From NCBI GenBank assembly GCA_024712425.1, contig JAKRWE010000005.1:1-40516 (forward strand): a stretch of 40,516 bases of DNA, given 5' to 3'. The notes under the pieces are model-generated. The model ran no database searches, was not told the DNA's origin, and saw only the letters and a list, made by a program, of their open reading frames with translations. A program made the position numbers and the translations under genes. Positions within the stretch are counted from its first letter, which is position 1; each line of letters begins with the position of its first letter. The DNA comes from Chromatiales bacterium. Its GTDB lineage: Bacteria > Pseudomonadota > Gammaproteobacteria > Chromatiales > Chromatiaceae. Positions 18,791 to 27,432 of the stretch are shown one piece after another.

Positions 18791-19716
18791 TTGCCTGGGT
18801 ATGGTTCCTTGGCTCGACGTTTGCGCGCACGTGGATGGGCCTTGTCATATACCTGGGCCAGGTGCTGGAAATCCAGGTGAGTATAGACCTGCGTGGTACT
18901 GATATCGGCATGCCCGAGCAATTCCTGAACCGCGCGCAGCTCACCGGAGGATTCGAGCAGATGACTGGCAAAGGAATGGCGCAGCATGTGGGGGTGGACG
19001 TGTCGGGGAAGTCCCTGCTCCAGCGCCCGTTGCGCAATGCGTTGCTCGATGCCGCGCGGACTGAGCCGCGTGCCGCGCCGGCTGACAAACAGGGCCGGTT
19101 CTGCCGTATCCGCGAGCTGGCCGCGGACCTTCAGCCAGTCATCGATGGCCTGCTGCGCCTTGCTTCCAATCGGCACGCGGCGGGTCTTGGCGCCCTTGCC
19201 GGTCACCTCCAGCAGCCGGCCACTGGTCTGAACCTGCGGGACGTCGAGCGAGGCCAGTTCGGACAGACGCAGCCCGCTCGAATAGAAGAGCTCCAGGATG
19301 GCCCGGTCCCGCTGGTCCAACGGGGCCTCACCCGGGATCTCCAGCAGGCGTCCGATCTGGTCCACATCCAGGGTCGCGGGCAGTTTGCGCCCGGAGCGGG
19401 GCGCGCGGACCCCTTCGGCGGGGTTGGTGCCGATCCGTTTCTCACGCACGAGAAAGCGGTACATGCCACGCAGCGAGGAGAGCAGACGGGACAGGCTGGT
19501 GCCGGACAGGCCCGCGCGGTGGCGATGGGCGATGTATTCGCGGACCTGCTGCTGCGGCACTCCCTGCCAGGGCGGCCTGTCGTGCTTCTGGCGCCAGGCG
19601 AGGAAAGTCTCCAGGTCGCGTTGGTAGTTCTCGATGGTCTTGCCGGCGAGGCGCCGTTCGAAGCGCAGGTAGTCCAGGTAGTCCTGCAGCCATTGCCGGT
19701 CTGCGCTGGCAGGCAA
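18787..19716 (-). CDS. xerC: Tyrosine recombinase XerC
   Basis: Site-specific recombinase that acts with XerD at dif to resolve chromosome dimers. The N-terminal SAM-like core-binding domain (about 1-95) is followed by the catalytic domain with Arg150 (SSGLRLSE), Lys174 (GKGAKTR), His243 and Arg246 (HPHMLRHSFA), His269 (LLGHADISTTQ) and Tyr278 (VYTHLD). The start is TTG at 19716, four bases after the DUF484 stop. At 309 residues it matches XerC. dapF-DUF484-xerC is the conserved gammaproteobacterial order, supporting XerC over XerD. Confidence 0.96.
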   Translation of the reverse strand: MPASADRQWLQDYLDYLRFERRLAGKTIENYQRDLETFLAWRQKHDRPPWQGVPQQQVREYIAHRHRAGLSGTSLSRLLSSLRGMYRFLVREKRIGTNPAEGVRAPRSGRKLPATLDVDQIGRLLEIPGEAPLDQRDRAILELFYSSGLRLSELASLDVPQVQTSGRLLEVTGKGAKTRRVPIGSKAQQAIDDWLKVRGQLADTAEPALFVSRRGTRLSPRGIEQRIAQRALEQGLPRHVHPHMLRHSFASHLLESSGELRAVQELLGHADISTTQVYTHLDFQHLAQVYDKAHPRARKRRAKEPYPGN

Positions 19717-19720
19717 CGGC

Positions 19721-20407
19721 TCAGGCCCCGGGGCTGGAGACGGCGCTGAGGGTGGCGCTCACGATATCGGCCAGTCGGCGCAGGAAGTCGACGCTCTTGC
19801 TTGCCTCGAAGCGCTGCGGGTCATGACTGCCAATGGCCAGGATGCCGACCAGTGGCGTCGCGTGCAGCGGGATCAGCGCGACCGAACCGGTGCCACCCGC
19901 CTGCGGGCCAAACAGGTAGTCGAGTTGCTCGGGCGGCAGCTCGCCGCAACTCGGGCGCTCCTTGCGGATGAAATCACTGAACATCGCCGGCCCGGCCTCG
20001 CTGCCGTGGGCCGCCAGTTCCTCGGCCGAGAACAGCTTCATCTCGACCGCATCCGCCTGGAACAGGTTGCGCAGCTCGTCCTGCAGGGTGTTGAGGACCT
20101 CATCGAAGCTGCGGGTCTCGATCAGGGCCAGGGTGAGCCGGTGCAGTCGTTTGGCCAGCGCGTCGTTCTCACGCGCGATCTCGAGCAGGGATTCGAGCTG
20201 TGAACGGTAGCGCCGGTTTTGTTCCCGCAGGGTGCGGACCTGGCGCTCGATCAGCGATACGGCGTCCCCGGTGGGATGCGGGATGTCGATCTCGGCCAGC
20301 ACCTCGGGGTGACGCACGAAGAAATCCGGGTGGGTCACCAGGTAGTCCGACACCTGCTGCTGCAGGTCGTCTTCCAGGTTGTTTTCGTCGTCGCGCTGGA
20401 GGCTCAT
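19721..20407 (-). CDS. DUF484 family protein (YigA)
   Basis: A 228-residue protein with an N-terminal helical region ([21 protein letters not shown]) typical of DUF484. A short coiled coil (about 52-85, [21 protein letters not shown]) leads to a GAF-like domain ending in [13 protein letters not shown] and [13 protein letters not shown]. Function is unknown; the fold suggests a small-molecule sensor or signalling scaffold. Its ATG overlaps the dapF stop by 4 bp, and xerC follows, so the three genes form one transcript. Confidence 0.92.
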   Translation of the reverse strand: MSLQRDDENNLEDDLQQQVSDYLVTHPDFFVRHPEVLAEIDIPHPTGDAVSLIERQVRTLREQNRRYRSQLESLLEIARENDALAKRLHRLTLALIETRSFDEVLNTLQDELRNLFQADAVEMKLFSAEELAAHGSEAGPAMFSDFIRKERPSCGELPPEQLDYLFGPQAGGTGSVALIPLHATPLVGILAIGSHDPQRFEASKSVDFLRRLADIVSATLSAVSSPGA

Positions 20408-21234
20408 AAGCGGATGCTGCCCTCAAAGACCTCGGTGGCCGGACCGGTCATCCAGACCGGCCCCCCCTTTCCCTGCCAGCTTACCACAAGATCTCCGCCG
20501 GGCAGGTGCACCCGCGCCCGCTCGTCGAGCAGTCCGCGCAGGCGTCCGGCCACCACTGCGGCGCAGGCCCCGGTACCGCAGGCCAGGGTCTCCCCGGCGC
20601 CGCGTTCGTACACGCGCAGGTTGATTTCCTCCCGGGTCCTCACCGCCATGAAGCCGACGTTCACCCGTTGTGGAAAGTCGGGATGCGATTCGATCCGGGG
20701 GCCCAGTTCGTCCACCGGCGCCTGCTGCACATCGTCCACCAGCAGAACCGCATGCGGGTTGCCCATGGAGACCGCGCTGATCTGAACGGTCTGCTCGCCG
20801 ACCTGCAGGGGATACACGGTGGCCTGTTCGCCTGTGGTGAAGGGCAGATCCCGCGGCGCCAGCCCGGGCGGCCCCATGTTGACCCGGACCTGCTCATCCT
20901 CGAGCACGGTCAGCTCGATCGGGCCGCGTGCGGTACCGACCGGGATCACCTGCTTGTCGGTCAGTCCGTGGCTGCGGACGAAGCGGGCGAAACAGCGCGC
21001 CCCATTGCCGCACTGCTCCACCTCCGAGCCGTCGGCGTTGAAGATGCGGTAATAGAAATCGGTGCCGGGATCGCGCGCCGGCTCGACCAGCAGGATCTGG
21101 TCGCAGCCCACGCCAAGGCGCCGGTCCGAGATGAAACGGATCTGTTCCCGGTCCAGCTCGACCGGTGCCCGGGTGGCGTCGAAGACCACGAAATCGTTGC
21201 CCAGGCCGTGCATCTTGGTGAAATGGTATTGCAT
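20404..21234 (-). CDS. dapF: Diaminopimelate epimerase
   Basis: Converts LL- to meso-diaminopimelate for lysine and peptidoglycan synthesis, using a two-Cys cofactor-free mechanism. The catalytic pair is Cys75 in QCGNGARC and the Cys of LACGTGACA near residue 222. The start [14 protein letters not shown] is diagnostic. The 276 residues are normal. First gene of dapF-DUF484-xerC; the lysine partner lysA and lptM lie about 0.7-2 kb upstream, separated by the DUF2934 gene and repeat copy 3. Confidence 0.98.
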   Translation of the reverse strand: MQYHFTKMHGLGNDFVVFDATRAPVELDREQIRFISDRRLGVGCDQILLVEPARDPGTDFYYRIFNADGSEVEQCGNGARCFARFVRSHGLTDKQVIPVGTARGPIELTVLEDEQVRVNMGPPGLAPRDLPFTTGEQATVYPLQVGEQTVQISAVSMGNPHAVLLVDDVQQAPVDELGPRIESHPDFPQRVNVGFMAVRTREEINLRVYERGAGETLACGTGACAAVVAGRLRGLLDERARVHLPGGDLVVSWQGKGGPVWMTGPATEVFEGSIRL

Positions 21235-21341
21235 CCGGCTAGTCTACCATTGCGTAGTGGATGTGCCGGCCGGGGAAAATGGTTCCTAAGGCTGGTCAAA
21301 AAACCGTACACTTGGCGTGCATTTCACACGGCGTCAGATCG

Positions 21342-21515
21342 TTAGTTCTACTTTGGTCATAGTTGGCAGTTGCAGATGCGGAAAGGGGTGGCGTGGCTGA
21401 ATGTGTCACGCCGTGAATCCATCCCTGTAGGCTCGACGGCCGCATCCCTGCGGCCGACGGACACATGCAGCCACGCCACCCCGCCACTTTCTGGCAGTGT
21501 GGCAAGTAGAATTAG
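21342..21515 (+). repeat. Structured dispersed repeat, copy 3 (diverged)
   Basis: Inverted-repeat element with outer arms 21387-21399 (GGTGGCGTGGCTG) and 21468-21480 (CAGCCACGCCACC), inner arms ATGTGTC/GACACAT, and a core of exactly 52 bp (21408-21459) aligned to copies 1 and 2. The inner hairpin is GGCCGC-ATCCCT-GCGGCC: loop conserved, stem changed on both sides. The terminal parts (near 21342 and 21510) also pair. Right flank CCGCCACTTTCTGGCAG resembles the copy 1 flank. It fills most of the dapF/DUF2934 divergent gap (21235-21555). Confidence 0.8.
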
Positions 21516-21555
21516 GAAATGCGGTATTTGCACGAGGATCAAAGAGACCTATTCC

Positions 21556-21855
21556 ATGAGCAGCAAGCAGGAGGATACGAAACCGAAGGTCAGCAGTAAG
21601 AAGGTCGCCAAGAAAAAGGCCACCGCGGTTCGCAAGAAGACGGTGGTGAAGAAGAAGGTGGCCGGAAAGGCGGCGAACAAGGCTGCCCCCAGTATCAGCT
21701 ATGCCGAATACCGCGAGCGCATCGCGATGGCGGCCTATTTCATTGCCGAGAAGCGCCTGTTCGAGAACGGCCTGCCGGAGGAGGACTGGCACCAGGCCGA
21801 GAAGGAGGTCAACGAGGCGCTGGCAGCCGAGGGCCTGATCGTCGAGCCGGGCTGA
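21556..21855 (+). CDS. Lysine-rich DUF2934-like protein
   Basis: A 99-residue protein. The first half is a Lys/Ala/Val-rich, histone-H1-like tail (KKVAKKKATAVRKK, VKKKVAGKAANKAA) of a kind that binds nucleic acid or polyanions. The second half (about 48-95) resembles DUF2934: AEYRERIAMAAYFIAEKR followed by DWHQAEKEVNEAL. I recognise the domain by pattern; its function is unknown. The start is ATG 21556; the open frame continues upstream through repeat copy 3, which is not coding. The Shine-Dalgarno sequence is weak. It is convergent with lysA, the 97-bp gap between them showing only small hairpins (for example GAGCA...TGCTC). Confidence 0.8.
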   Translation: MSSKQEDTKPKVSSKKVAKKKATAVRKKTVVKKKVAGKAANKAAPSISYAEYRERIAMAAYFIAEKRLFENGLPEEDWHQAEKEVNEALAAEGLIVEPG

Positions 21856-21952
21856 GCCCAGGGTAACATCATCGTAATTCGAGCAGGCGGCTTGCTCCAG
21901 TGGGTTACGGATTCGGATGACGTAATCCTGAGGTTTAGCCCAGCATCGGATA

Positions 21953-23209
21953 TCAGCCCGGGTCCGGCAGCAGCGTCTCGCCTGCGAACAGTTCCGCCAC
22001 GCTTTCGCGCTTGCGCACCAGGAAGGCCTGGCCGCCGTCGACCATGACCTCGGCGGCGCGAGGCCGGGTGTTGTAATTGGAGGCCATGGTGAAGCCGTAG
22101 GCCCCGGCTGAGCGCACCGCCAGCAGGCTGCCCGCCTGCAGGGTGAGCTGCCGCTCCTTGCCCAGGAAGTCGCCGGTCTCGCAGATCGGTCCCACCAGGT
22201 CATAGATGCCCTGGGTGCCGGCGGGCTGCTCCTGCACCGGGAGGATCGCCTGCCAGGCGGAATACAGGGAGGGCCGGATCAGGTCGTTCATGGCGGCGTC
22301 GATGACCGCAAAGTTCTTTGCCTCCCCCGGCTTGAGGTACTCGACCCGTGTCAGCAGCACGCCGGCGTTGGCCGCGATGGCGCGTCCCGGTTCGATATAG
22401 ATCTCGTAGGGCGCCTCACCCAGGCGCTCGGCCAGGGCCCGGGCGTAGTCGGCGGGCTCCGGCGGCTGTTCGTCGTCATAGCGCACGCCCAGGCCGCCAC
22501 CCAGATCGAGGTGGTCGATGTGGATTCCCTCGTCGGCCAGGCGCCCGATCAGGCCCAGCAGACGATCCAGGGCATCCAGGAAGGGCGCCAGTTCGGTGAG
22601 CTGCGAGCCGATATGGCAGTCGATGCCGGAGACATGGATATGCGGCATCGCCTGGGCCCGTTTGTAGATGCGCAGCGCCTCGTTGATCTCGATCCCGAAC
22701 TTGTTCTCCTTGAGCCCGGTGGATATATAGGGATGAGTCTTTGCATCCACGTCGGGATTGACCCGCAGTGCCACCGGGGCGGTACGCTGCATACGGCCTG
22801 CGACCTCGTTGAGCCGTTCCAGCTCGGCCTCGGATTCCACGTTGAAGCAGCGGATGCCCAGCTCCAGGGCGCGCTGCATCTCTGTCGCGGTCTTGCCGAC
22901 GCCGGAGAACAGGACCTTGGATGGGTCGCCGCTGGCGGCGATCACCCGCTCCAGCTCACCACCGGAGACGATGTCGAACCCGGAGCCCAGGCGTGCCAGG
23001 ACATTCAGCACCGCCAGGTTGGAATTGGCCTTGACTGCAAAACACACCAGGTGCGGGCGGTCGCTGAAGGCGCTGTCGAATGCACGCCAGTGGCGTTCCA
23101 GGGTGGCGCGGGAGTAGACGTAACAGGGCGTGCCGTACTGCTCGGCGATATCGCGCAGCGGGACGTCCTCGGCGAACAGTTCCCCGTTGCGGTAGTCGAA
23201 GTGGTCCAT
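21953..23209 (-). CDS. lysA: Diaminopimelate decarboxylase
   Basis: PLP enzyme that converts meso-diaminopimelate to lysine. Lys60 in CFAVKANSN forms the Schiff base. HIGSQLTELAPF, LDLGGGLGVRY, YIEPGRAIAANAG and GPICETGDFLG supply PLP phosphate and substrate contacts, the last including the catalytic Cys of the partner subunit. I start it at ATG 23209 (418 residues, normal length); the frame runs further upstream, but there lptM ends with TGA one base before this ATG. The lptM-lysA pairing is conserved in gammaproteobacteria. Confidence 0.97.
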   Translation of the reverse strand: MDHFDYRNGELFAEDVPLRDIAEQYGTPCYVYSRATLERHWRAFDSAFSDRPHLVCFAVKANSNLAVLNVLARLGSGFDIVSGGELERVIAASGDPSKVLFSGVGKTATEMQRALELGIRCFNVESEAELERLNEVAGRMQRTAPVALRVNPDVDAKTHPYISTGLKENKFGIEINEALRIYKRAQAMPHIHVSGIDCHIGSQLTELAPFLDALDRLLGLIGRLADEGIHIDHLDLGGGLGVRYDDEQPPEPADYARALAERLGEAPYEIYIEPGRAIAANAGVLLTRVEYLKPGEAKNFAVIDAAMNDLIRPSLYSAWQAILPVQEQPAGTQGIYDLVGPICETGDFLGKERQLTLQAGSLLAVRSAGAYGFTMASNYNTRPRAAEVMVDGGQAFLVRKRESVAELFAGETLLPDPG

Positions 23210-23210
23210 G

Positions 23211-23324
23211 TCAGTGCCGGGTCTGTTGCTGGGGTTCGTCAGGCAGGTACAGGGGCCCTTTCTGGCCACAGGCGCTCAGTGACAGGGTGGCGCCGATCAG
23301 CGCCAGGGCGAAAAGCAAACGCAT
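23211..23324 (-). CDS. lptM: Small lipoprotein LptM (YifL family)
   Basis: A 37-residue lipoprotein in the frame just upstream of lysA. Its signal peptide (MRLLFALALIGATL) ends in a lipobox LSAC, and the conserved family motif CGQKGPLYLP follows at once. LptM assists maturation of the LptD outer-membrane translocon in E. coli. RBS GGGGA stands five bases before ATG 23324. The mature part is shorter than in E. coli. It is easily missed by gene callers because of its size. It lies one base from lysA. Confidence 0.92.
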   Translation of the reverse strand: MRLLFALALIGATLSLSACGQKGPLYLPDEPQQQTRH

Positions 23325-23392
23325 GGTAGTCCCCTATGAAACAATTGGCGCCAGAGTATAGAGTTTTTCAGGTCCACCGCACAGGAAGGAGC

Positions 23393-24043
23393 ATGTCACA
23401 GAGCATGGAAACACCGATTGTCATCGGGCCGGCCGGCCCCGTGCGCGCCAGCGTGATCTGGCTGCACGGATTGGGAGCGGACGGCCATGATTTCGAACCC
23501 ATCGTGCCGCAACTGCGGCTGCCCGAGGCGCTGGGCGTGCGCTTCGTCTTTCCGCACGCGCCCCACCGGCCGGTAACGGTCAACGGCGGTTTTGTCATGC
23601 GTGCCTGGTACGACATCCTTTCCAGCGACCTGCAACAGCAGCCGGACCTCGACGGGATAGCGGACTCGGCCGGCTACCTGTCGGAGCTGGTGACGCAGGA
23701 GATCGCGCAGGGGGTTCCCCGTGAGCGGCTGGTGCTGGCCGGCTTTTCGCAGGGCGGCGTGGTTGCGCTGCACGCAGCGCTGCAGATGGAACAGAAACCG
23801 GCCGGCGTGCTGGCATTGTCCACCTACCGGGCGCAGCGTACGGGCAGCGCCTCGGGGCTGCGGGTCTTGCAGGTCCACGGTACCCAGGATCCGGTGGTGC
23901 CGCTCGCTGCCGCGCTTCAGGCCCGCGCCGCCCTGCAGGCCATGGGGGCGGAAGTGGCGTGGCACGAGTACCCCATGCCCCATAGTGTGCACCCCGACGA
24001 GGTGGCGGACATCGGACGCTGGCTGCGCGAACGTTTGGGCTGA
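23393..24043 (+). CDS. Alpha/beta-hydrolase, carboxylesterase/thioesterase type
   Basis: A 216-residue serine hydrolase of the phospholipase/carboxylesterase (Abhydrolase_2) family, which includes EstB and acyl-protein thioesterases. Nucleophile Ser119 is in GFSQGG, Asp in GTQDPVVPL, and His in MPHSVHPDE; the oxyanion region is WLHGLGADGHDF. The physiological substrate is unknown. ATG 23393 is preceded by AGGAAGGA; the open frame starts 57 bp earlier without such a site. No signal peptide is seen, so it is cytosolic. It is divergent from lptM. Confidence 0.93.
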   Translation: MSQSMETPIVIGPAGPVRASVIWLHGLGADGHDFEPIVPQLRLPEALGVRFVFPHAPHRPVTVNGGFVMRAWYDILSSDLQQQPDLDGIADSAGYLSELVTQEIAQGVPRERLVLAGFSQGGVVALHAALQMEQKPAGVLALSTYRAQRTGSASGLRVLQVHGTQDPVVPLAAALQARAALQAMGAEVAWHEYPMPHSVHPDEVADIGRWLRERLG

Positions 24044-24055
24044 GCCCCTGCCGGG

Positions 24056-24511
24056 TCAGTTGGATGCCTGCCAGGTGCCATCCGCCTGGCGACAGGCGGT
24101 GCCGTAGATGGTCTCTTTCTTGCCGCCGATCCAGCCCTCGGTGGTGTATTCGCGACAGGGTTTGGCATCGTCATAATAGGTCCGGGTCGGGGTGACCGCG
24201 TAATCGTTGCCCGTGTCCGGGTTGTGCCAGCGCACGGTCTGGTTGGTCGGGGTGCTCTCCAGCGCCTGGCTGGCGCGGTAACGGTCGTTCTCGTCCATCG
24301 CCCGACCAAGCTGCCCACCGATGTAGCCGCCCAGCATGGTGCCGGCGATGGTCGCTGCCACGCGCCCGCTGCCGCTGCCGACCTGGTTGCCCAGTACGCC
24401 ACCGGCGATCGCGCCGATGACCTGCCCGGTCTGTTCCTGGGTGGTTTCGCAGCCGCTGAGAGCGAGTGCGGAGGCCAGCAGACCGGTTACGAGAATTCGC
24501 TTGGTTTTCAT
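24056..24511 (-). CDS. Glycine-zipper outer-membrane lipoprotein
   Basis: Signal peptide with lipobox LSGC (Cys at about residue 21) followed by a glycine-zipper 2TM segment (GQVIGAIAGGVLGNQVGSGSG...GGYIGGQLG). The C-terminal domain contains an RWHNPDTGNDYAVTP strand region and two Cys residues (PCREY, TACRQ), typical of the 17-kDa antigen/RT0821-like group. Probably a small envelope lipoprotein; function unknown. I start it at ATG 24511 with AGGA seven bases upstream. It is convergent with the esterase, 12 bp apart. The gap to cyaA (24512-24646) has no clear terminator. Confidence 0.88.
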   Translation of the reverse strand: MKTKRILVTGLLASALALSGCETTQEQTGQVIGAIAGGVLGNQVGSGSGRVAATIAGTMLGGYIGGQLGRAMDENDRYRASQALESTPTNQTVRWHNPDTGNDYAVTPTRTYYDDAKPCREYTTEGWIGGKKETIYGTACRQADGTWQASN

Positions 24512-24646
24512 CACTGTATCCTGCCTGTGTCTGTGAAACGTGAATAGGGATAATCAATCCAACGCAGAGCCCTGTCATTGGTTGACAACGGGGGGCGAAA
24601 AAAATTTGCTGCCCTGTCGTGAACCGATCAGCGCTTTCCAGGGAGT

Positions 24647-27426
24647 TTAGGACGCTTTGTCATCGAGTGCAGCGTTGAGGCGGCGTTCGATACGTCGCTT
24701 GAAGCGCATCAGGTCGACCAGTGACAGGGACGGTTCGCCGCTGGCGCCGGTGGACACGACGCCGGTCAGATACAGGGGATAGGCGCTTTTGTCTCTGCGC
24801 AGCCCTGTCAGGTAAGCGGCCACCTCGCGGTAGATCTGTTCGCCCAGTTCCACGGAGTTGAATTCGCGCCCGCTCGACAGCAGGCTGAATCCATCGCTCC
24901 AGGGCCCGCCGGCGCCGGTACTGAGAAGCAGTTCGGCGGGTGTCTGCGCGCTGTCCCCGGGGGCGGCAACGGTTTGTACCTGCCAGTCCCCGTGCGTCCG
25001 TTGCAGGCGCAGGAATTCCAGCGCGGGGGGTGTGTCGGTGACGGTTACGGGGTATTGCCAGTCCTGCAGCGTGTTGAAAAAGCGTTGATGGTGGATCAGA
25101 AAATGGGGTTCCGGGGTGTTTGCATGCCACTGCTCCAGCAGTGCCCCGTTGCTGTCCAGAAGAAAGGACTGGATGCCGCTGCGCTCAACCTTGTAACAGA
25201 GCTGGATGCGGCCCGGCCGGTTGAGCCGCGTGACCAGCGGTAGTGCGCTGCCTTCCAGCCCGGCCGCGTCGATCTCGGTGTTGTGGAAGCGGCCGTCGCT
25301 CTCGCCGAGGTAGTCGAGCAGGTCGTCCCGGTTCCCCAGCGGGTGGTGGCTAAATCTTCGTTGCTGGTGGCTCAGTACATGGAATTCCTCACCAATCTGG
25401 AGCACATAGCGGGCGCTGCTGCCGTGCCGCTGGAAATGGCCGAGCATCCGCTCGCCCAACTGGCTTATCCGGTTGGCGATAGTGGCCCCATGGCCGGGGG
25501 TGTCGCAGTGGCAGACCAGTGAGCCCGACTGGGCTTGCGGGTAAAACAGGTTCAGGTGCTGGCTCAGTATCTCCAGCAGTCCCGAACTGCCGGCCTGGTG
25601 GGTGGCATGCAGCTCGCCCCAGCTGTTGGCGTGGACGTAATCGATACTCGCGATCAGGTTGGATCGCCGGGTGCCGAAACTGAGGGGATCGGCCCGCCGG
25701 CTCACGGTAAGCAGTCCATCGGGATGGCTGCGGACGGGTTGCAGCGCATTGATGATGATCAGGGCCCGTTGCCCCTGCGGGGGCTTCGCATAGGCCCCGA
25801 GGGAGGCGCTGTGCCGCTCGGCGGGAGGGAATCGCTGCTGAAGTACCCGCAGCAGGCGCTGGTGCTCCTGATCCGTGGCGCCGGCCTCTTCGGCGGGCAG
25901 GTCGATCCGGGTGCTGTTGTCGATCACCCCGTTTGCGCTCAGCCACAGCAGCAGTTCGACGATGCTGATGGCGGATTTCACCGCCACGGTGTCGGCCTCC
26001 GGGTCCGACAGGTAGCACCGCCAGGCGCGGGTCCCCGGGTGCCGGCGGATCCAGATCTCTTTCTGGTGCAGGTTGTCGGACAGGCCGGGGTTGACCAGGT
26101 CGATCTTGCCCGGTCGGCGTTCGAGCGCGGAAAACAGCTTTCTGCCCAGCAGGGAGAGTTCGCGCATGTCGATCCCGTCCGCCGCCTGGTGTTCGCGGGC
26201 CAGGGTGGTGAGCAGGCGGTAGCTGCGGGAGAGCTCACCCACCAGCTGGTTGCGCTCTTCCATGACCTGATCGAGTTTCCAGTTCCGGTGCTGGTCCAGG
26301 TTGATGAGCTCACCTTCGTCCCAGCCCCAGTCGGCGCACAGCTGCCGGAATACCGGGGTTTTCCAGGTCTGCTGTGAGGTACTGAGGCGCACGCCGCTCT
26401 TCAGATACAGGGCGCGGCGTGCCAGTCGCAGCCGTTCCTGCTGGTCCGTTTTCTTCAGGTGGGTCTCGATGTGCTCCATCATGAGCAGGTAGGGGTCCAC
26501 GTCGATCGCCGATATCTCCTGTTGCCCGTGATAGCGGGCCTGGATCTGGTCCACGTACCAGTGGATCTCCGGGAAGCGGCTGGCAAATGCCTCGAACAGG
26601 AGCAGCTTGAGCAGCGATTTGTAGGGCAGGGCGATGCCCTTGAACAACTGCCAGTGCGCGGCACTGAAGAACTCGCCCAGGCGGGCGTCCTCGAGCCCGC
26701 CGAAATCGAGCCAGTCGCCTGCGCGAACGAAGCGCTGCCGGAGCAGGGTATTGCTGTATTCACGATAATGGTACAGGTGCTCGGGGGGAATGATCCACCA
26801 CAGCGGTGGCCGACCGGCCAGCAACAGCCCGGTGCGGTAGAACTCCTCCAGTAACAGGTGGTGCTGGGTGTTGCCGCTGCTCTCGTCCGAGATGGCGATG
26901 TTCCGCCCTTCACGAAAGGCATCCGCATTCAGGATGAAGAAGTGGAGTTGCATGCCCAGCTGTGCGGCGTGTTCCTCCAGCAACAGCGCCTTTTCCTGCA
27001 GGGCCTCGCATTTGGGTTCTTTTGAGCTTGCTGTGGTGGCAGATCCAGATGTCGAAATCACTCTGCCGGTCCTGGCCCAGGGTGCCCGAGCTGCCCATCA
27101 GGTAGAGGCCCAGGATGGGCGGGAAGCGCTGGGCCCGGCGTTCTTTCTTCAGGCTGCGGGCGTGGCGGCGGGCGGACAGCAGTGCGTGCCGGTCCGGTTC
27201 GTAGCCGGCAATGCCGGCTGGTGTGTCGGTGCCGTTGAACCCGGGCAGCGAAGGGTGGTTCAGGTACAGCAGCGGCAGCAGCCGCAGAAACTCGCTTTGC
27301 TCCCAGGTCAATGCCTCATGGATATAGGCCAGGCGCTCCCCGGCCACCTTGAGTCGCCGTTGGACAAGACGCCGCGTCTCCTTGCGCGAGGGGGGGATCC
27401 AGGTTGCTGGAGATCGCCTTGCCCAT
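24647..27426 (-). pseudogene. cyaA: Class I adenylate cyclase, broken by two frameshifts
   Basis: Class I adenylate cyclase, which makes cAMP for CRP signalling. The N-terminal catalytic part appears in one frame, with QRRLKVAGERLAYIHEAL, the nucleotidyltransferase signature LYLMGSSGTLGQ and SDFDIWICHHS. The rest, from LQEKALLLEEHAAQLG to the end, is in a second frame (804 residues). Restoring one frame requires removing one base from a C7 tract at about 27390-27396 near the start and one from an A4 tract (27020-27023 as TTTT on plus). A single protein of about 925 residues then results, near the family length. As written, no full cyclase is made; the first shift alone blocks the catalytic part. 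It is preceded 6 bp upstream by a PAS-GGDEF-like gene. Confidence 0.9.
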
Positions 27427-27432
27427 AAGGGG

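Noticed and set aside
21370..21555. An N-terminal extension of the DUF2934-like protein through repeat copy 3
   Set aside because: The extension is encoded by the palindromic repeat; the Lys-rich protein begins naturally at ATG 21556.
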